In this document: in pieces, positions 27,148-36,382 of the stretch | How positions within the stretch are numbered: the stretch's first letter is position 1 | How the letters are laid out: each line of letters starts with the position of its first letter | Assembly (NCBI GenBank): GCA_023667845.1 | Contig: JAMPIU010000006.1 | Location: forward strand, 1-60,131 | From: Dehalobacter sp. | GTDB lineage: Bacteria > Bacillota > Desulfitobacteriia > Desulfitobacteriales > Syntrophobotulaceae | Length of the DNA: 60,131 nt | Direction of reading: 5' to 3' | Notes under the pieces: model-generated | Database searches by the model: none | Told to the model about the DNA's origin: nothing | The model's input: the letters and a program-made list of their open reading frames with translations, nothing else | Program-made: the position numbers and the translations under genes

Positions 27148-28527
27148 ATGAAAGATAATTTCACCCGCAAATACAGACAGACTTTGCTGCTTGGCTTAAT
27201 CAAGGTGATCCAGGAACTGTTCCCCGAAGAAATACTGAAGATTCCATATTCCATTCTTGACGGCGTTTATTGTGAATTTTCCGGCTCCCTGGTTTCTCCC
27301 AGAGAAGTCAGATTGATTGAAACAACACTAAAGAACTGGGCTAGTCATAAAAATTTCATTGGATTTTTAGGGAAAGACGAGAGTTTTCATATCTATAAAT
27401 TGGATGAAACCATTATTAAATCGATTTATTCCGCCTTCGAGGATACTTCTGTCATCAAGGATTTCCGGCTTATTCCTTTTCAGCCGGGGTTTATCCTGGA
27501 TTTTTCCGATGAATCCGGTTATTTGGCAGACTTTGTTCTTCCCAAAAAACTTTCAGCAACCTACGTGGAAACGCAACGCTGGCTTGAAATCCTGGATCTG
27601 TCTGAGGTCAAGGACGTGAATTCCTATATCAGAAACGGCCGCTCCATCGATCTCATTAATATTGCTGAAGCTCTCCAGGAGAAAAAGATTGCGGATATTG
27701 CGGATATCATAACCAATGAAAATAAAAATGTCAGGATCGTGCTGATTTCAGGACCATCCTCATCAGGAAAGACGACCTTTACCCAGCGTCTCTCGACTCA
27801 GCTGATCGTTAACGGCCTGAAACCGATTTCCTTATCTCTGGACAACTATTACCTGAATCGGGAAAACATTCCGCGTGATGCTTCCGGACAGCTGGATTTT
27901 GATACCCTATATTCCCTGGACCTTGCACTGCTCAATGAACATCTGGATAAGCTGATTATGGGAGAAACGGTCCAGACGCCGGTATTCAACTTTTTCACCG
28001 GAAAGAGAAATCCGGACGGAAATGATATCCGTCTCGACTCGGACAATATCCTGCTGGTCGAAGGCCTTCATGCCCTAAACCCAGGTTTGCTCACCATTAA
28101 CAGGAATTCCTTCTTTAAAATCTATATCAGTGCGCTTTTCCTGCTGAATATCGACCGCCACAACCGCGTCCCGACAACTGAGGCGAGACTGATCAGACGA
28201 ATTGTACGCGACGATAAATTCAGGGGCTTTGGTCCAGAGCGGACTCTGAATCAGTGGCCAAGTGTCAGACGCGGGGAAAATACCAGCGTTTTCCGCTACC
28301 AGGAAGAAGCTGATATCATGTTTAATTCCAGCCTGCTCTTTGAAATGAACGCTCTACGTTCCTTTGCCGAACCCCTTCTTGAAAAAATCCAGGAAACAAA
28401 TATGTTTTACGATACTTCAATTCGTTTGCTGAATCTTCTATCGTTTTTCGAACCAATGGACACAACCAACATCCCCTTAAATTCAATCCTCCGAGAATTT
28501 ATCGGTGGCAGTATCTATAGTGAATAG
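27148..28527 (+). CDS. uridine kinase-like nucleoside kinase
   Basis: A 459-residue protein of the phosphoribulokinase/uridine kinase family. The C-terminal half has P-loop GPSSSGKTTFTQRL (about 200-213), LSLDNYYLNRENIP and LLVEGLHALNPGL. The N-terminal 190 residues (ASHKNFIGFLGKDESFHIYK and onward) form the uncharacterised domain that precedes the kinase in Clostridia, here without a clear TGS part, and shorter than the common 550-residue form. The substrate may be uridine, cytidine or another small molecule. nth begins 28 bases downstream. Confidence 0.85.
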   Translation: MKDNFTRKYRQTLLLGLIKVIQELFPEEILKIPYSILDGVYCEFSGSLVSPREVRLIETTLKNWASHKNFIGFLGKDESFHIYKLDETIIKSIYSAFEDTSVIKDFRLIPFQPGFILDFSDESGYLADFVLPKKLSATYVETQRWLEILDLSEVKDVNSYIRNGRSIDLINIAEALQEKKIADIADIITNENKNVRIVLISGPSSSGKTTFTQRLSTQLIVNGLKPISLSLDNYYLNRENIPRDASGQLDFDTLYSLDLALLNEHLDKLIMGETVQTPVFNFFTGKRNPDGNDIRLDSDNILLVEGLHALNPGLLTINRNSFFKIYISALFLLNIDRHNRVPTTEARLIRRIVRDDKFRGFGPERTLNQWPSVRRGENTSVFRYQEEADIMFNSSLLFEMNALRSFAEPLLEKIQETNMFYDTSIRLLNLLSFFEPMDTTNIPLNSILREFIGGSIYSE

Positions 28528-28555
28528 CCATAACAAATCATCCAAGGAGAAAATG

Positions 28556-29209
28556 ATGGAACCCAACAGACTTATGATGCGTGATTGTAAAATGAACCGC
28601 ATTCTTCGTATTTTAGAACAAACCTATCCGGAAGCACACTGTGAGCTAAATTTCCGCAACCCCTTTGAACTCCTTGTCGCAACGATTCTCAGTGCCCAAA
28701 CAACAGACCAAAAGGTCAACAAAGTAACAGCCGTACTTTTCGAACGCTGCCCCACACCCAAAAAGATGTTGGAGATCACTTCCCGCGAGTTTGAAGAGAT
28801 CATTCGCCCGATCGGACTCTTCCGCACCAAAGCCAAAAACATTTTGCAAACCTGCAAGCTGCTCATTGAAGAACATCACGGAGATGTCCCCGCGAATCTG
28901 GATGACCTCGTAAAAATGCCGGGGGTTGGCCGTAAAACAGCCGGAGTAGTCTTAGCAAACGCCTATGGCATTCCCGCTTTGCCTGTGGATACCCATGTGC
29001 TGAGGGTTGCCAATCGGCTCGGCCTGTCCCGGGAAAAAGACCCTTCTAAAGTAGAAAAAGAGCTTACCGCTCTTATCCCTATGGAACTATGGATTGATAC
29101 CCATCACCGTTTGATTTTTCACGGTCGCAGACTTTGCCATGCCCGGAAGCCGGAATGCCCGGTCTGTCCCTTGAAAGACTGCTGTCCGGCATTTACCAGC
29201 GCTTCCTAG
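28556..29209 (+). CDS. nth: endonuclease III
   Basis: Bifunctional DNA glycosylase/AP lyase for oxidised pyrimidines. ATG 28556 lies six bases after AAGGAG; another ATG sits directly before it. The helix-hairpin-helix KMPGVGRKTAGVVLANAYG contains the catalytic lysine, the aspartate lies in LPVDTHVLRVANRLG, and the C-terminal [4Fe-4S] loop is CHARKPECPVCPLKDCC (C-x6-C-x2-C-x5-C). Complete at about 217 residues. It is probably co-transcribed with the kinase. Confidence 0.97.
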   Translation: MEPNRLMMRDCKMNRILRILEQTYPEAHCELNFRNPFELLVATILSAQTTDQKVNKVTAVLFERCPTPKKMLEITSREFEEIIRPIGLFRTKAKNILQTCKLLIEEHHGDVPANLDDLVKMPGVGRKTAGVVLANAYGIPALPVDTHVLRVANRLGLSREKDPSKVEKELTALIPMELWIDTHHRLIFHGRRLCHARKPECPVCPLKDCCPAFTSAS

Positions 29210-29247
29210 TATCAATTCTTCCTGAATAAAATGATAGATATTAAGTA

Positions 29248-29625
29248 TCAGTGCTTCTTTAGCTTTTTCCAGAACGAATACCCTTTGAACATAAATCTGC
29301 CCGTTTTTTTTTGTTGCCCCGGTTCATTTTCATCAACAAGCTGAACTCTGGCCGTTTCACTGACCGATTTGATATTGGCTGCAGAAGCGGCCAGATTTTC
29401 CACCATCTCAGGCAATTTCGCATTAATGACGTTTAAGGTTTCCTGCGCCTCCCCGATAAATTCTTCAGCTTTGGCAGCAGTATCCCGGACCGTGTTTAAT
29501 GCACTGTCCATTATTTGCATAGTCCGGCGTGCTGAACGTAGCAGTACAAGCAGATATATCCCGGCAGAGCAGAATATGACCGTTAAGAGGACGGCGCAAA
29601 TCAGTGCATAATTCGTAGCATTCAT
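29248..29625 (-). CDS. DUF948-type single-pass membrane protein
   Basis: A 125-residue protein: one transmembrane helix at about residues 8-29 (LICAVLLTVIFCSAGIYLLV), then an amphipathic helix-rich stretch (RTMQIMDSALNTVRDTAAKAEEFIGEAQETLNVINAKLPEMV is continuous helix) and a basic tail. This is the layout of DUF948/YtxG proteins, often linked to general stress. It starts 12 bases after the PRC-barrel gene stop and is in its operon. Confidence 0.75.
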   Translation of the reverse strand: MNATNYALICAVLLTVIFCSAGIYLLVLLRSARRTMQIMDSALNTVRDTAAKAEEFIGEAQETLNVINAKLPEMVENLAASAANIKSVSETARVQLVDENEPGQQKKTGRFMFKGYSFWKKLKKH

Positions 29626-29637
29626 TTTATTTCCACC

Positions 29638-30477
29638 CTATTTTACAACATGAGCTGTCAACTGCATTAATGTGCTGCGGTTTTTCACCCCGGACAGATT
29701 CTCACCCGTAATTTGCTCTCCTGCTTTTAATACTGTACCGTTCTCAAGCTGAATGTCATTATTCAGCGTTTTTCCGAGCAGGAACTGAAGCTGCCGCTGC
29801 TCAAAGACATTAAAATCCTCCGGATATATAATTGTCCCGTTATTTTCAGCTGTCTTCAATAAACTTTCACTCTTGCCAAATTGTTCGATTTTCTTCTTCA
29901 GAAGCTCTTTTTCACTCAAGGCCGAGCTCTCCTTACCCCTCGATGGCTCGGATGACTCTAAAGCCTTGTTCCGTTCCGGCTTGATCTGTTCTTTGGCTTG
30001 TTTTCCTGCAGAAGGATTGTCATCAATTAGAATGATCTCCTTGCCGTACGTGATCACGTGATCACATTTAAATTCGCTGCATTTCCCTTGCGGATCAACG
30101 ACCTCACAGGCCGAAATCGTTCCGGTTGTTTCATCGAACAGTATTTCCTTCACCTGACCTATCAGGCACCCCCGGGTCGTCAGAACCTGAGAACTAACGA
30201 CCTTAACATCTTTTTTCAGAAGTTCCACGGCAAGGTCGTTATGCGCAACATCCTGAACAACGGTGCTGTCATTGATAATTAATGCATAATCCCCCAGCCC
30301 CAGGATATCGGCGTAAGCGATTAATCTTGCACCAAAATAATCTGACGGCTGGTCGATAACAAAGAAAGCCAAACTCCCATCCTCAGAATTGATGATGATG
30401 TCTTTGACAGTGCTGATTTGCTTTCCTTCATTGATGCTGATAATTTTCAAACCCCGAATTTCTGCCGAAGACTTCAT
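29638..30477 (-). CDS. PRC-barrel domain protein (YrrD-like)
   Basis: A 279-residue protein with two PRC barrels: residues 1-75 (EIRGLKIISINEGKQISTVK, GARLIAYADILGLGDYALII) and about 90-155 (VVSSQVLTTRGCLIGQVKEI, DHVITYGKEIILID). Then a charged linker (about 160-200) and a C-terminal region with EDFNVFEQRQLQFLLGKTL. The layout resembles YrrD of Bacillus. It heads a two-gene unit with the DUF948-like gene. Function unknown; compare the smaller PRC protein at 2121-2585. Confidence 0.75.
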   Translation of the reverse strand: MKSSAEIRGLKIISINEGKQISTVKDIIINSEDGSLAFFVIDQPSDYFGARLIAYADILGLGDYALIINDSTVVQDVAHNDLAVELLKKDVKVVSSQVLTTRGCLIGQVKEILFDETTGTISACEVVDPQGKCSEFKCDHVITYGKEIILIDDNPSAGKQAKEQIKPERNKALESSEPSRGKESSALSEKELLKKKIEQFGKSESLLKTAENNGTIIYPEDFNVFEQRQLQFLLGKTLNNDIQLENGTVLKAGEQITGENLSGVKNRSTLMQLTAHVVK

Positions 30478-30591
30478 TTTCCGATATCCTCCCGCCTATT
30501 AAAAATGACTATCATTGCTCTGAATGTAGTTCTACAATCATACAAAATTCTCCTTCTTTATCGAATAAAATACAAATACAACCTTATTGCT

Positions 30592-32043
30592 TCAATAACT
30601 GAATAAGGTCCATATGAGGGTGAAACAAAGTGCAGCCAGCCAGGGCAGCACATTCAGCCGGATAATCTGTGCGGCTTCCGTTTGGGTGACTGCACTAACA
30701 ATAGCCGGAAATCCCCATGGAATCACTGCAGCGTCTGTCCAGATCGCCGTAACCTGTCCCAGAACGGCCAACGGAACGGCTGAGATTCCGGCCGCCTGTC
30801 CGAGAGCCGCCGCAATCCCGCCGGCTAACGGCAGAGCAGCGAAACCTGATCCGCTCATTGCCCCCAATACCGCTGTAAGCATCACCAGCAAAGCACAGGA
30901 ATACTTATTAAGCACCACGATACCAGATAACTTATCGGCCAGCTGTTCCAGATAGCCCGCCCCTTGGTGCAGCAGGACATTTTCATAACCGGAATGCGTC
31001 CCGAGGAGAAAGAAACCTGATATTACAACGATCGGGGCAAATACCTCCATCGAAAACTTCATTCCGGTCTGGATATGCCGCCCAAAAGTATTAAAAGATG
31101 TCTTATAATCAGTCAGAATCGTACCAAAAATTAGGACAAGGAGCGTTACGCCGCCGATAACCGCTACGGCACTGTCTCCCCGCAGTCTGCCATAGATCAG
31201 CCAGATTACTGCCAGCAAGTAAACCGCAGCTGCCGTCAGGGCCAGGATCGTTCTTTTTCTTTTCTGACTCTGATGGTTTTGCTTTATCGGCGGAAGTACA
31301 TCAAGTTCTTCTTGTTCTTCTTGTTCTTCTTGTTCTTGCTCATTTTGCTGCTCCTCCCCCTTCTGCCCGTCCAGTCGTTCCCTGTTGTCTGCCACCACGT
31401 ACGCAGGAATGCTTTTCTTTTGCTGAACCGTCATTACCCGAAAGCCGATTAACGAAGCGATGATTCCGCTTCCGCATACGAGCGGCAGAGACTGCCGTAA
31501 GACCTGCTCCAGAGCGACGCCTGCTGACCTGGCGGTAAGACCGGGCGCACCCTGAATTACGTAATCACCGGCTAGCGCAATTCCTTCGCCAAAAATGCAA
31601 AGACCAACCGCCAAACCAAGTGGAGGGATCCGACTGCGGTGAATCAGTGGAAGGATCAAAGCCCCTAGCAGGGAAACTGCAGGTGTCGGCCATAAAAATA
31701 AACTTAAGGAAAGAAGCATAGCCCCTGCGAGCCAGTATAAATAAGCGGCATTTTTAATTTTCAGGATTGGTTTGATTAGGATGGTTTCCGTTTTCGTTTC
31801 TTTCAGCATGCCGGTCATAGCGACCACCAATCCAATCAGCAGGATGATCGGAAGCAGATCCGCAGCTGTCAGGAGAAACCCCCGGAAAGCAACCTGGATC
31901 CCCGCAAAGAAGCTGCCGGTGTCCAGCACGCCTACTGCCAGAAGTCCAAGGGCAGCAATGATTACCGGTTTTTTCTTAAAAGAAATGGCAATGATAATCA
32001 AAAGAATAAAAGCAAAGTAGACGAGCATACCGGGACTTGGCAA
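30592..32043 (-). CDS. large membrane permease of uncertain substrate
   Basis: About 483 residues with 11 or so hydrophobic helices in two bundles, separated by a 60-residue charged loop. Features such as PTPAVSLLGALILPLI, GLCIFGEGIALAGDYVIQGA and TAVLGAMSGSGFAALPLAGGI suggest an ion-transporter-type (GntP, DcuC or NhaC-like) carrier, but I cannot assign a family or substrate. The start is uncertain: TTG 32043 follows AAGGAAGTGA, with ATG 32028 as alternative. The central loop has a QEE-repeat encoded by a 9-bp tandem repeat (31306-31332). It is monocistronic. Confidence 0.65.
   Translation of the reverse strand: MPSPGMLVYFAFILLIIIAISFKKKPVIIAALGLLAVGVLDTGSFFAGIQVAFRGFLLTAADLLPIILLIGLVVAMTGMLKETKTETILIKPILKIKNAAYLYWLAGAMLLSLSLFLWPTPAVSLLGALILPLIHRSRIPPLGLAVGLCIFGEGIALAGDYVIQGAPGLTARSAGVALEQVLRQSLPLVCGSGIIASLIGFRVMTVQQKKSIPAYVVADNRERLDGQKGEEQQNEQEQEEQEEQEELDVLPPIKQNHQSQKRKRTILALTAAAVYLLAVIWLIYGRLRGDSAVAVIGGVTLLVLIFGTILTDYKTSFNTFGRHIQTGMKFSMEVFAPIVVISGFFLLGTHSGYENVLLHQGAGYLEQLADKLSGIVVLNKYSCALLVMLTAVLGAMSGSGFAALPLAGGIAAALGQAAGISAVPLAVLGQVTAIWTDAAVIPWGFPAIVSAVTQTEAAQIIRLNVLPWLAALCFTLIWTLFSY
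31306..31332. repeat. 9-bp tandem repeat inside the permease gene
   Basis: Three perfect copies of TTCTTCTTG at 31306-31314, 31315-31323 and 31324-31332, then a partial one. On the coding strand each reads CAAGAAGAA, giving QEE repeats in the cytoplasmic loop. The unit is a multiple of three, so copy-number changes would keep the frame. Confidence 0.9.
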
Positions 32044-32123
32044 ACGATATTCACTTCCTTTTCCAAAAGACAAATGCTATACTTTTTATGGGTTGAATCA
32101 TTTGAAATGAGAGGACTATGATC

Positions 32124-33506
32124 ATGAAGCATTATGATATCGGTATTGTCGGCGGTGGAATCTCCGGTATAATGTGTGCCTATGAACTGATCAAACACAA
32201 CCCTAAGCTTAACATCTGCATTTTTGAAAAAGGAAACAGCATACGCGACCGAAAATGCCTCCTAACTGAAAACAAATCAGTGAAATGTGCCAACTGCCCG
32301 ACCTGTGCGATCATGGAGGGGTTCGGAGGGTGCGGTTCCTTTTCTGACGGAAAATATAATTTTACCACCGAATTTGGTGGCTGGCTGAATGAGTATGTCT
32401 CCAATGACAATGTCATGGATCTGATAGAGTATATGGATTCCATTCTTGTTGACTTTGGCGCAACGACCAAACGTTTCAGTACCAAAACTCCCAAAGCGCG
32501 TGAAATCGGGAAAATTGCGCTCCAAAATGATCTTCATCTTCTCCAGGCCGAAGTCAAACACCTCGGCACTGAGAATAATCTTAAAATTATGACCAATATC
32601 TTCAACTTTTTAAAAGAAAAAATTGAAATCAGACATAAGACAGAAATCACCGATATCTCCCAGGATCAAGACAGGTATATTCTGTCCGCAGCCAGCGGGG
32701 AATATTCCTGTGACTGTCTGGTCTGCGCGGTTGGCCGGGTTGGAAGCGAGTGGTTTACTTCACTATGCAGGAAGATGAGTATCCCAATGACAAACAACCA
32801 AATTGATCTCGGCGTCAGAGTCGAACTTCCTTACGAAGTGTTCAGTCAGATCACCGATGAAGTCTACGAGGCTAAGCTGCATTACTACACCCGAAAATAC
32901 AATGACCTGGTCAAAACCTTCTGCATGAATCCCCGGGGACATGTCGTCACAGAAAATACCGTCGGCGTACTTACTGTAAACGGTCACAGCTATTCCGACG
33001 ATAAACTGAAAAGCAACAATACGAATTTTGCGCTGCTGGTCTGCAATAAATTTACTTCTCCGTTCAACGAACCATTAAAGTATGGCAAATATATCGCCAC
33101 GCTTTCCAACATGCTCGGTGAAGGCGTTATCGTTCAACGTTTCGGCGATCTTGTGAAAGGCCGGCGCACAAATGAAAAAAGGATGATGAAATCCTTCACC
33201 AAACCCACTTTACAATCCGCAAACGCTGGCGATCTCGGTCTAGCCCTTCCGAAACGCCATCTTGATAATATTATTGAAATGATCTATAAACTAGATAAAA
33301 TCGCACCCGGAACGGCAAACTACGATACCCTGCTTTATGGTGTCGAAGTAAAATTTTATTCGGCAAGGCCCCAACTGAACAAGCAGTTGGAAACAAAGTA
33401 TTCGAATTTTTATGCGATTGGCGACGGAGCAGGCATTACCCGTTCCCTGTCCCAGTCCGCAGCCAGCGGCATCTACGTTGCCCGCAATATCCTAAAGAAG
33501 GCTTAG
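32124..33506 (+). CDS. FAD-dependent dehydrogenase (COG2509-like)
   Basis: A 460-residue flavoprotein. N-terminal FAD motif DIGIVGGGISGIMCAYEL (GxGxxG), glutamate at the end of strand 2 (NICIFEKGNS), a cysteine-rich segment CLLTENKSVKCANCPTC plus GFGGCGSFSDGK, and a C-terminal FAD site FYAIGDGAGITRSLSQSAASG. This matches the uncharacterised FAD-dependent dehydrogenases of COG2509. The cysteines could bind a metal or be redox active. ATG 32124 is eight bases from AGAGGA; an ATG two codons upstream is too close. The reaction is unknown. It converges on, and overlaps by 15 bases, the next gene. Confidence 0.85.
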   Translation: MKHYDIGIVGGGISGIMCAYELIKHNPKLNICIFEKGNSIRDRKCLLTENKSVKCANCPTCAIMEGFGGCGSFSDGKYNFTTEFGGWLNEYVSNDNVMDLIEYMDSILVDFGATTKRFSTKTPKAREIGKIALQNDLHLLQAEVKHLGTENNLKIMTNIFNFLKEKIEIRHKTEITDISQDQDRYILSAASGEYSCDCLVCAVGRVGSEWFTSLCRKMSIPMTNNQIDLGVRVELPYEVFSQITDEVYEAKLHYYTRKYNDLVKTFCMNPRGHVVTENTVGVLTVNGHSYSDDKLKSNNTNFALLVCNKFTSPFNEPLKYGKYIATLSNMLGEGVIVQRFGDLVKGRRTNEKRMMKSFTKPTLQSANAGDLGLALPKRHLDNIIEMIYKLDKIAPGTANYDTLLYGVEVKFYSARPQLNKQLETKYSNFYAIGDGAGITRSLSQSAASGIYVARNILKKA

Positions 33507-34181
33507 CTGGTCTTCGAGGTAGTTGAAAGCTTCTTCGATACTTGGGTAGTTGCAGATGCCTTCGGCTCTGGCGGTATCCCCGATCATAAGGAAGTCCTCT
33601 GTTTCGTCTTTCATTGGCAAATCGACAATTGTGTTCCCGAATACAATAACTTCCTCACTGCGAATATCAAGGATATCTTTAATGACAGCAAGGGCCCGCC
33701 CCTTGCTGTTTTGATTAGGCATGATTTCCACACAATCATCGTATTTATTGATTTTATAATGGTTTTTCTTCACCGCTTCCAGAGCTTGTGCTGCCTGATG
33801 CAGTGAATTAATCCTTGCTAAATTTTTAGGTGCGGCAGTCAGCATCGTCTGATTGGGCTGGAACCAAAGATCCGGAAATTTTTTTAGAAGGTCTTGCTTC
33901 ATTTCTTCACCTATCTGGTGCGGAATAGCTTCAAGCTTTTTCTCCCATTTACGCAGCGGCTCAAAAATAACGCCGCCGTTTTCTCCTGCAACCAAAGGTT
34001 GACAGATCCCAATTCCCCTGGCCAATCCCGCCAGATAGGAAGCCGTCCGACCGGAAATAAAAACAATTCTGATCCCCTGACGTTCCAGCGATCTTAATTT
34101 ACAGGCTACCTGGGCAGTAATCGGATCGTCCGTTGGTGCCAGTGTGCCGTCAATATCAAATACAGCAAGCTTGATTCCTAT
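33492..34181 (-). CDS. HAD-superfamily phosphatase with apparent AUA start
   Basis: A Cof-type (HAD-IIB) phosphatase of about 229 residues. Motif I is KLAVFDIDGTLAPTDDP, motif II FISGR, and the C-terminal motif III/IV region is KGRALAVIKDILDI plus VIVFGNTIVDLPMKDETE; the canonical GDxxND is replaced by GNTIVD, which is unusual. No ATG, GTG or TTG precedes the DIDGT motif in frame. AAGGAGG is followed after eight bases by ATA (34179-34181), giving M(AUA)GIKLAVFDIDGT, the expected N-terminus; ATT at 34185-34187 is another choice. A TTG at 34025 would lose the active site. Confidence 0.75.
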   Translation of the reverse strand: MGIKLAVFDIDGTLAPTDDPITAQVACKLRSLERQGIRIVFISGRTASYLAGLARGIGICQPLVAGENGGVIFEPLRKWEKKLEAIPHQIGEEMKQDLLKKFPDLWFQPNQTMLTAAPKNLARINSLHQAAQALEAVKKNHYKINKYDDCVEIMPNQNSKGRALAVIKDILDIRSEEVIVFGNTIVDLPMKDETEDFLMIGDTARAEGICNYPSIEEAFNYLEDQLSLL

Positions 34182-34331
34182 GCTAATCCCCTCCTTGATT
34201 GTACGAATACTTTCTAATGCACCAAAGAACTGACCGTATAGTTGTATCCTGAAGGAGATTTTCTAATTCAATAAATATTTATTTTTATTAACCAATTATT
34301 GACTTCTCTCATATTCGCTAATATATAGCCT

Positions 34332-35336
34332 TCAAATATTTTGTTTGCTGTTCTCCTTAAAAAGAAAAGACACCTTGGGTTCAACCATCCATTTAAACAA
34401 AGTTCTGATTCCGTTCAAGGCCAGGATGATTGCCAGCGCTGCCCCAAGTATTATTACCAGCGCTCGCTGCGGTCCTGTCTGCAAAATCTGATAAAACCCG
34501 TATGCAACAAGGGCCTTCACGATCAATCCATGAAGCAGATACGTATACATCGTATTGCGCCCCAACGCTGAAACCAGAGGAATCTGCCTGCCAGGCACCA
34601 GCAGCATCACGCCTAACCCTAAAACTACAGCCAGCAGGTAAATACCCGCTCGGTAAAACCCCGCATACCATTCCGTAGCGCCAAGCGCTTGATAAGATGC
34701 GCTCCCATAAAACCACGAAACGGTATAATTCTGACCAAAATAACAAAAGGTCAGAAAAGCCAGCAGCATAACACAGACAGCAGCGAAGCGCCAATTTCTC
34801 GTCAACAGCTTTTCCAGATGCTTTTTCTCAAAATAAAAGCCTGCCAGGAAAAACGGAAAGAAAACAACAATCCGCGACAGACTCGCGTAGTAACCCAGCT
34901 CACCCGTATATCCGGCAATAAGGCCGAAAAGAAAGGTAACAGGCAGCGCATATCTGATCCTGACCACATAAGGCAGTGCCGCTTTCCAAATAATCATGCT
35001 GAATAAAAACCACATCATCCAGTATGGTGTAAAAAAAGTAAAATGCAGGCTTTCCTTATGGAAAATCCAAAAGTCAAAAACGGAATAGATCATTTCGAAA
35101 ATAACATAGGGTATTACCAGTTTGCTGATGATTTTTATCTCATATTTCGGATCATCAATATTCTTGGCAAAATAGCCGGAAATAAAAACAAACAGCGGCA
35201 TATGAAATGAATAAATGAACGCATAAATGGATTTGAAGACTGGAATATAGATGAGCGGTTCAATGATATGACCGACAACCACCAAAACAATCAGCATGAA
35301 TTTCAGGTTATCGAAGTACGGATCTCTTTGATTCAT
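34332..35336 (-). CDS. acyltransferase 3 family membrane protein
   Basis: A 334-residue protein with ten hydrophobic helices. The N-terminal YFDNLKFMLIVLVVVGHIIEP holds the conserved histidine of the acyltransferase 3 fold, and SFHMPLFVFISGYFAKN is the family signature. Members O-acetylate sugars of peptidoglycan, polysaccharide or antibiotics. No SGNH domain is fused, so it is the short integral-membrane type. It stands alone; the target sugar cannot be deduced. Confidence 0.9.
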   Translation of the reverse strand: MNQRDPYFDNLKFMLIVLVVVGHIIEPLIYIPVFKSIYAFIYSFHMPLFVFISGYFAKNIDDPKYEIKIISKLVIPYVIFEMIYSVFDFWIFHKESLHFTFFTPYWMMWFLFSMIIWKAALPYVVRIRYALPVTFLFGLIAGYTGELGYYASLSRIVVFFPFFLAGFYFEKKHLEKLLTRNWRFAAVCVMLLAFLTFCYFGQNYTVSWFYGSASYQALGATEWYAGFYRAGIYLLAVVLGLGVMLLVPGRQIPLVSALGRNTMYTYLLHGLIVKALVAYGFYQILQTGPQRALVIILGAALAIILALNGIRTLFKWMVEPKVSFLFKENSKQNI

Positions 35337-35440
35337 CCTGGCTTGTTCCTTTCTTATCCTAATGTTTAACCGATTTCATATGTTCTGATTATATCATTCA
35401 TTTTTCTAATAATCTCAGGATTTTTGATTTAAGCCGAAAA

Positions 35441-35851
35441 AAGGGGGTATCGCAAAACTGCCATAAAAGTAGTGGAGCGATACTCCTTCTTCTAAATGAA
35501 TCGTTTTATGTATGACTTAATAAAACCTAACAAGGTAGGGCTACGCAATATATAAGCCGCTTCCGGCATGTTGCGCCCTCCTTGGCGCAAACAGCCGCGC
35601 TGCGCAATCCATGCTCCGCTTACGCTGGTTATATATTGCATAGCCTAATCTCTGGCTTTTATTCAGCAGATTTTTTTAGTTCAGTATATCTTTTTCTTTA
35701 TCCTTAAGCTGTTTTAAGTTAATGAAGCGGTTTTCCACAACTAAATTATACAGCAGCTGCGGTCCTTTCGGGGCCCACAGTTACTATTTTATGGCGAAAA
35801 AACAGGGCCGCTGCTAGCGAATTATCTTAATTCGTTTTGCGACGTCCCCTT
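35441..35851. mobile_element. MITE-like element or insertion-sequence remnant
   Basis: A 411-bp noncoding segment bounded by inverted ends: 35441-35458 (AAGGGGGTATCGCAAAAC) and the complement of 35834-35851 (AAGGGGACGTCGCAAAAC), 15 of 18 identical. Inside is a large palindrome around GGCTACGCAATATATA / TATATATTGCATAGCC (16 bp, one mismatch) and further pairing near 35755-35815. No ORF above 60 codons and no target duplication is visible. It fills most of the 525-bp gap between the acyltransferase and pseudopilin genes. Ends of this GGGG...CGCAAAAC type occur in several IS families. Confidence 0.6.
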
Positions 35852-35861
35852 CATTCTCAGA

Positions 35862-36344
35862 CTACTTTCTGCCTGGAGCCCATATTCGGGGTGATTTTGC
35901 AGCTGTACTGGTTCCATGTATGGTCACATTAATTGTTTGGGTATCAATACCGAAAATTTTTATAAATACGCAATCATAGGTATCTGTAAGATTAATATCC
36001 AATTCGTAATTCCGTTCTGTTTCCGTCAGTTTTGTCTGATAATAATCTACGCTTACCTGGCTTTCATCCAGTCCATTTAATACTGCATAGGTGTCGGCAA
36101 TATCATTGAGCGTTGCTTCAGGATTTTCCGAATGATCGATCGCCAATGTTTCATTAAAACGCGCATCCCTGATTATTTGTCCAACCTCAAACAAGTGTAA
36201 ACGATTTAAGTACATCCCGCCAATATCCACAACAAGTCCTGTAAACCCAAACAATACAATTAGCAGGACAGCAAATAGAATTGTGATATTTCCATCTTCG
36301 TTTTTTAATCGTTTACGTAACGGCAAGCAAACGCTTCTAGGCAT
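35862..36344 (-). CDS. TadG-like pilus assembly / pseudopilin protein
   Basis: About 160 residues, starting at ATG 36344 (MPRSVCLPLRKRLKNEDGN) after AGGTGG. A basic N-terminus, then EDGNITILFAVLLIVLFGFTGLVVDIG, the single hydrophobic helix of TadG-like proteins, then a soluble domain. The helix ends in a pattern (GLVVDIGGMYLNR) common to TadG. It lacks the C-terminal von Willebrand domain of full TadG. It follows two TadE-like genes; together they probably make minor pseudopilins of a Flp-type system whose motor and secretin genes are not in this window. Confidence 0.75.
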   Translation of the reverse strand: MPRSVCLPLRKRLKNEDGNITILFAVLLIVLFGFTGLVVDIGGMYLNRLHLFEVGQIIRDARFNETLAIDHSENPEATLNDIADTYAVLNGLDESQVSVDYYQTKLTETERNYELDINLTDTYDCVFIKIFGIDTQTINVTIHGTSTAAKSPRIWAPGRK

Positions 36345-36382
36345 ATTGCCACCTACTTTCCGACCCAACACGTTTTGATTTG

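Noticed and set aside
33492..34025. HAD phosphatase starting at TTG 34025
   Set aside because: This would remove the DIDGT catalytic motif that is plainly encoded in the same frame just upstream.
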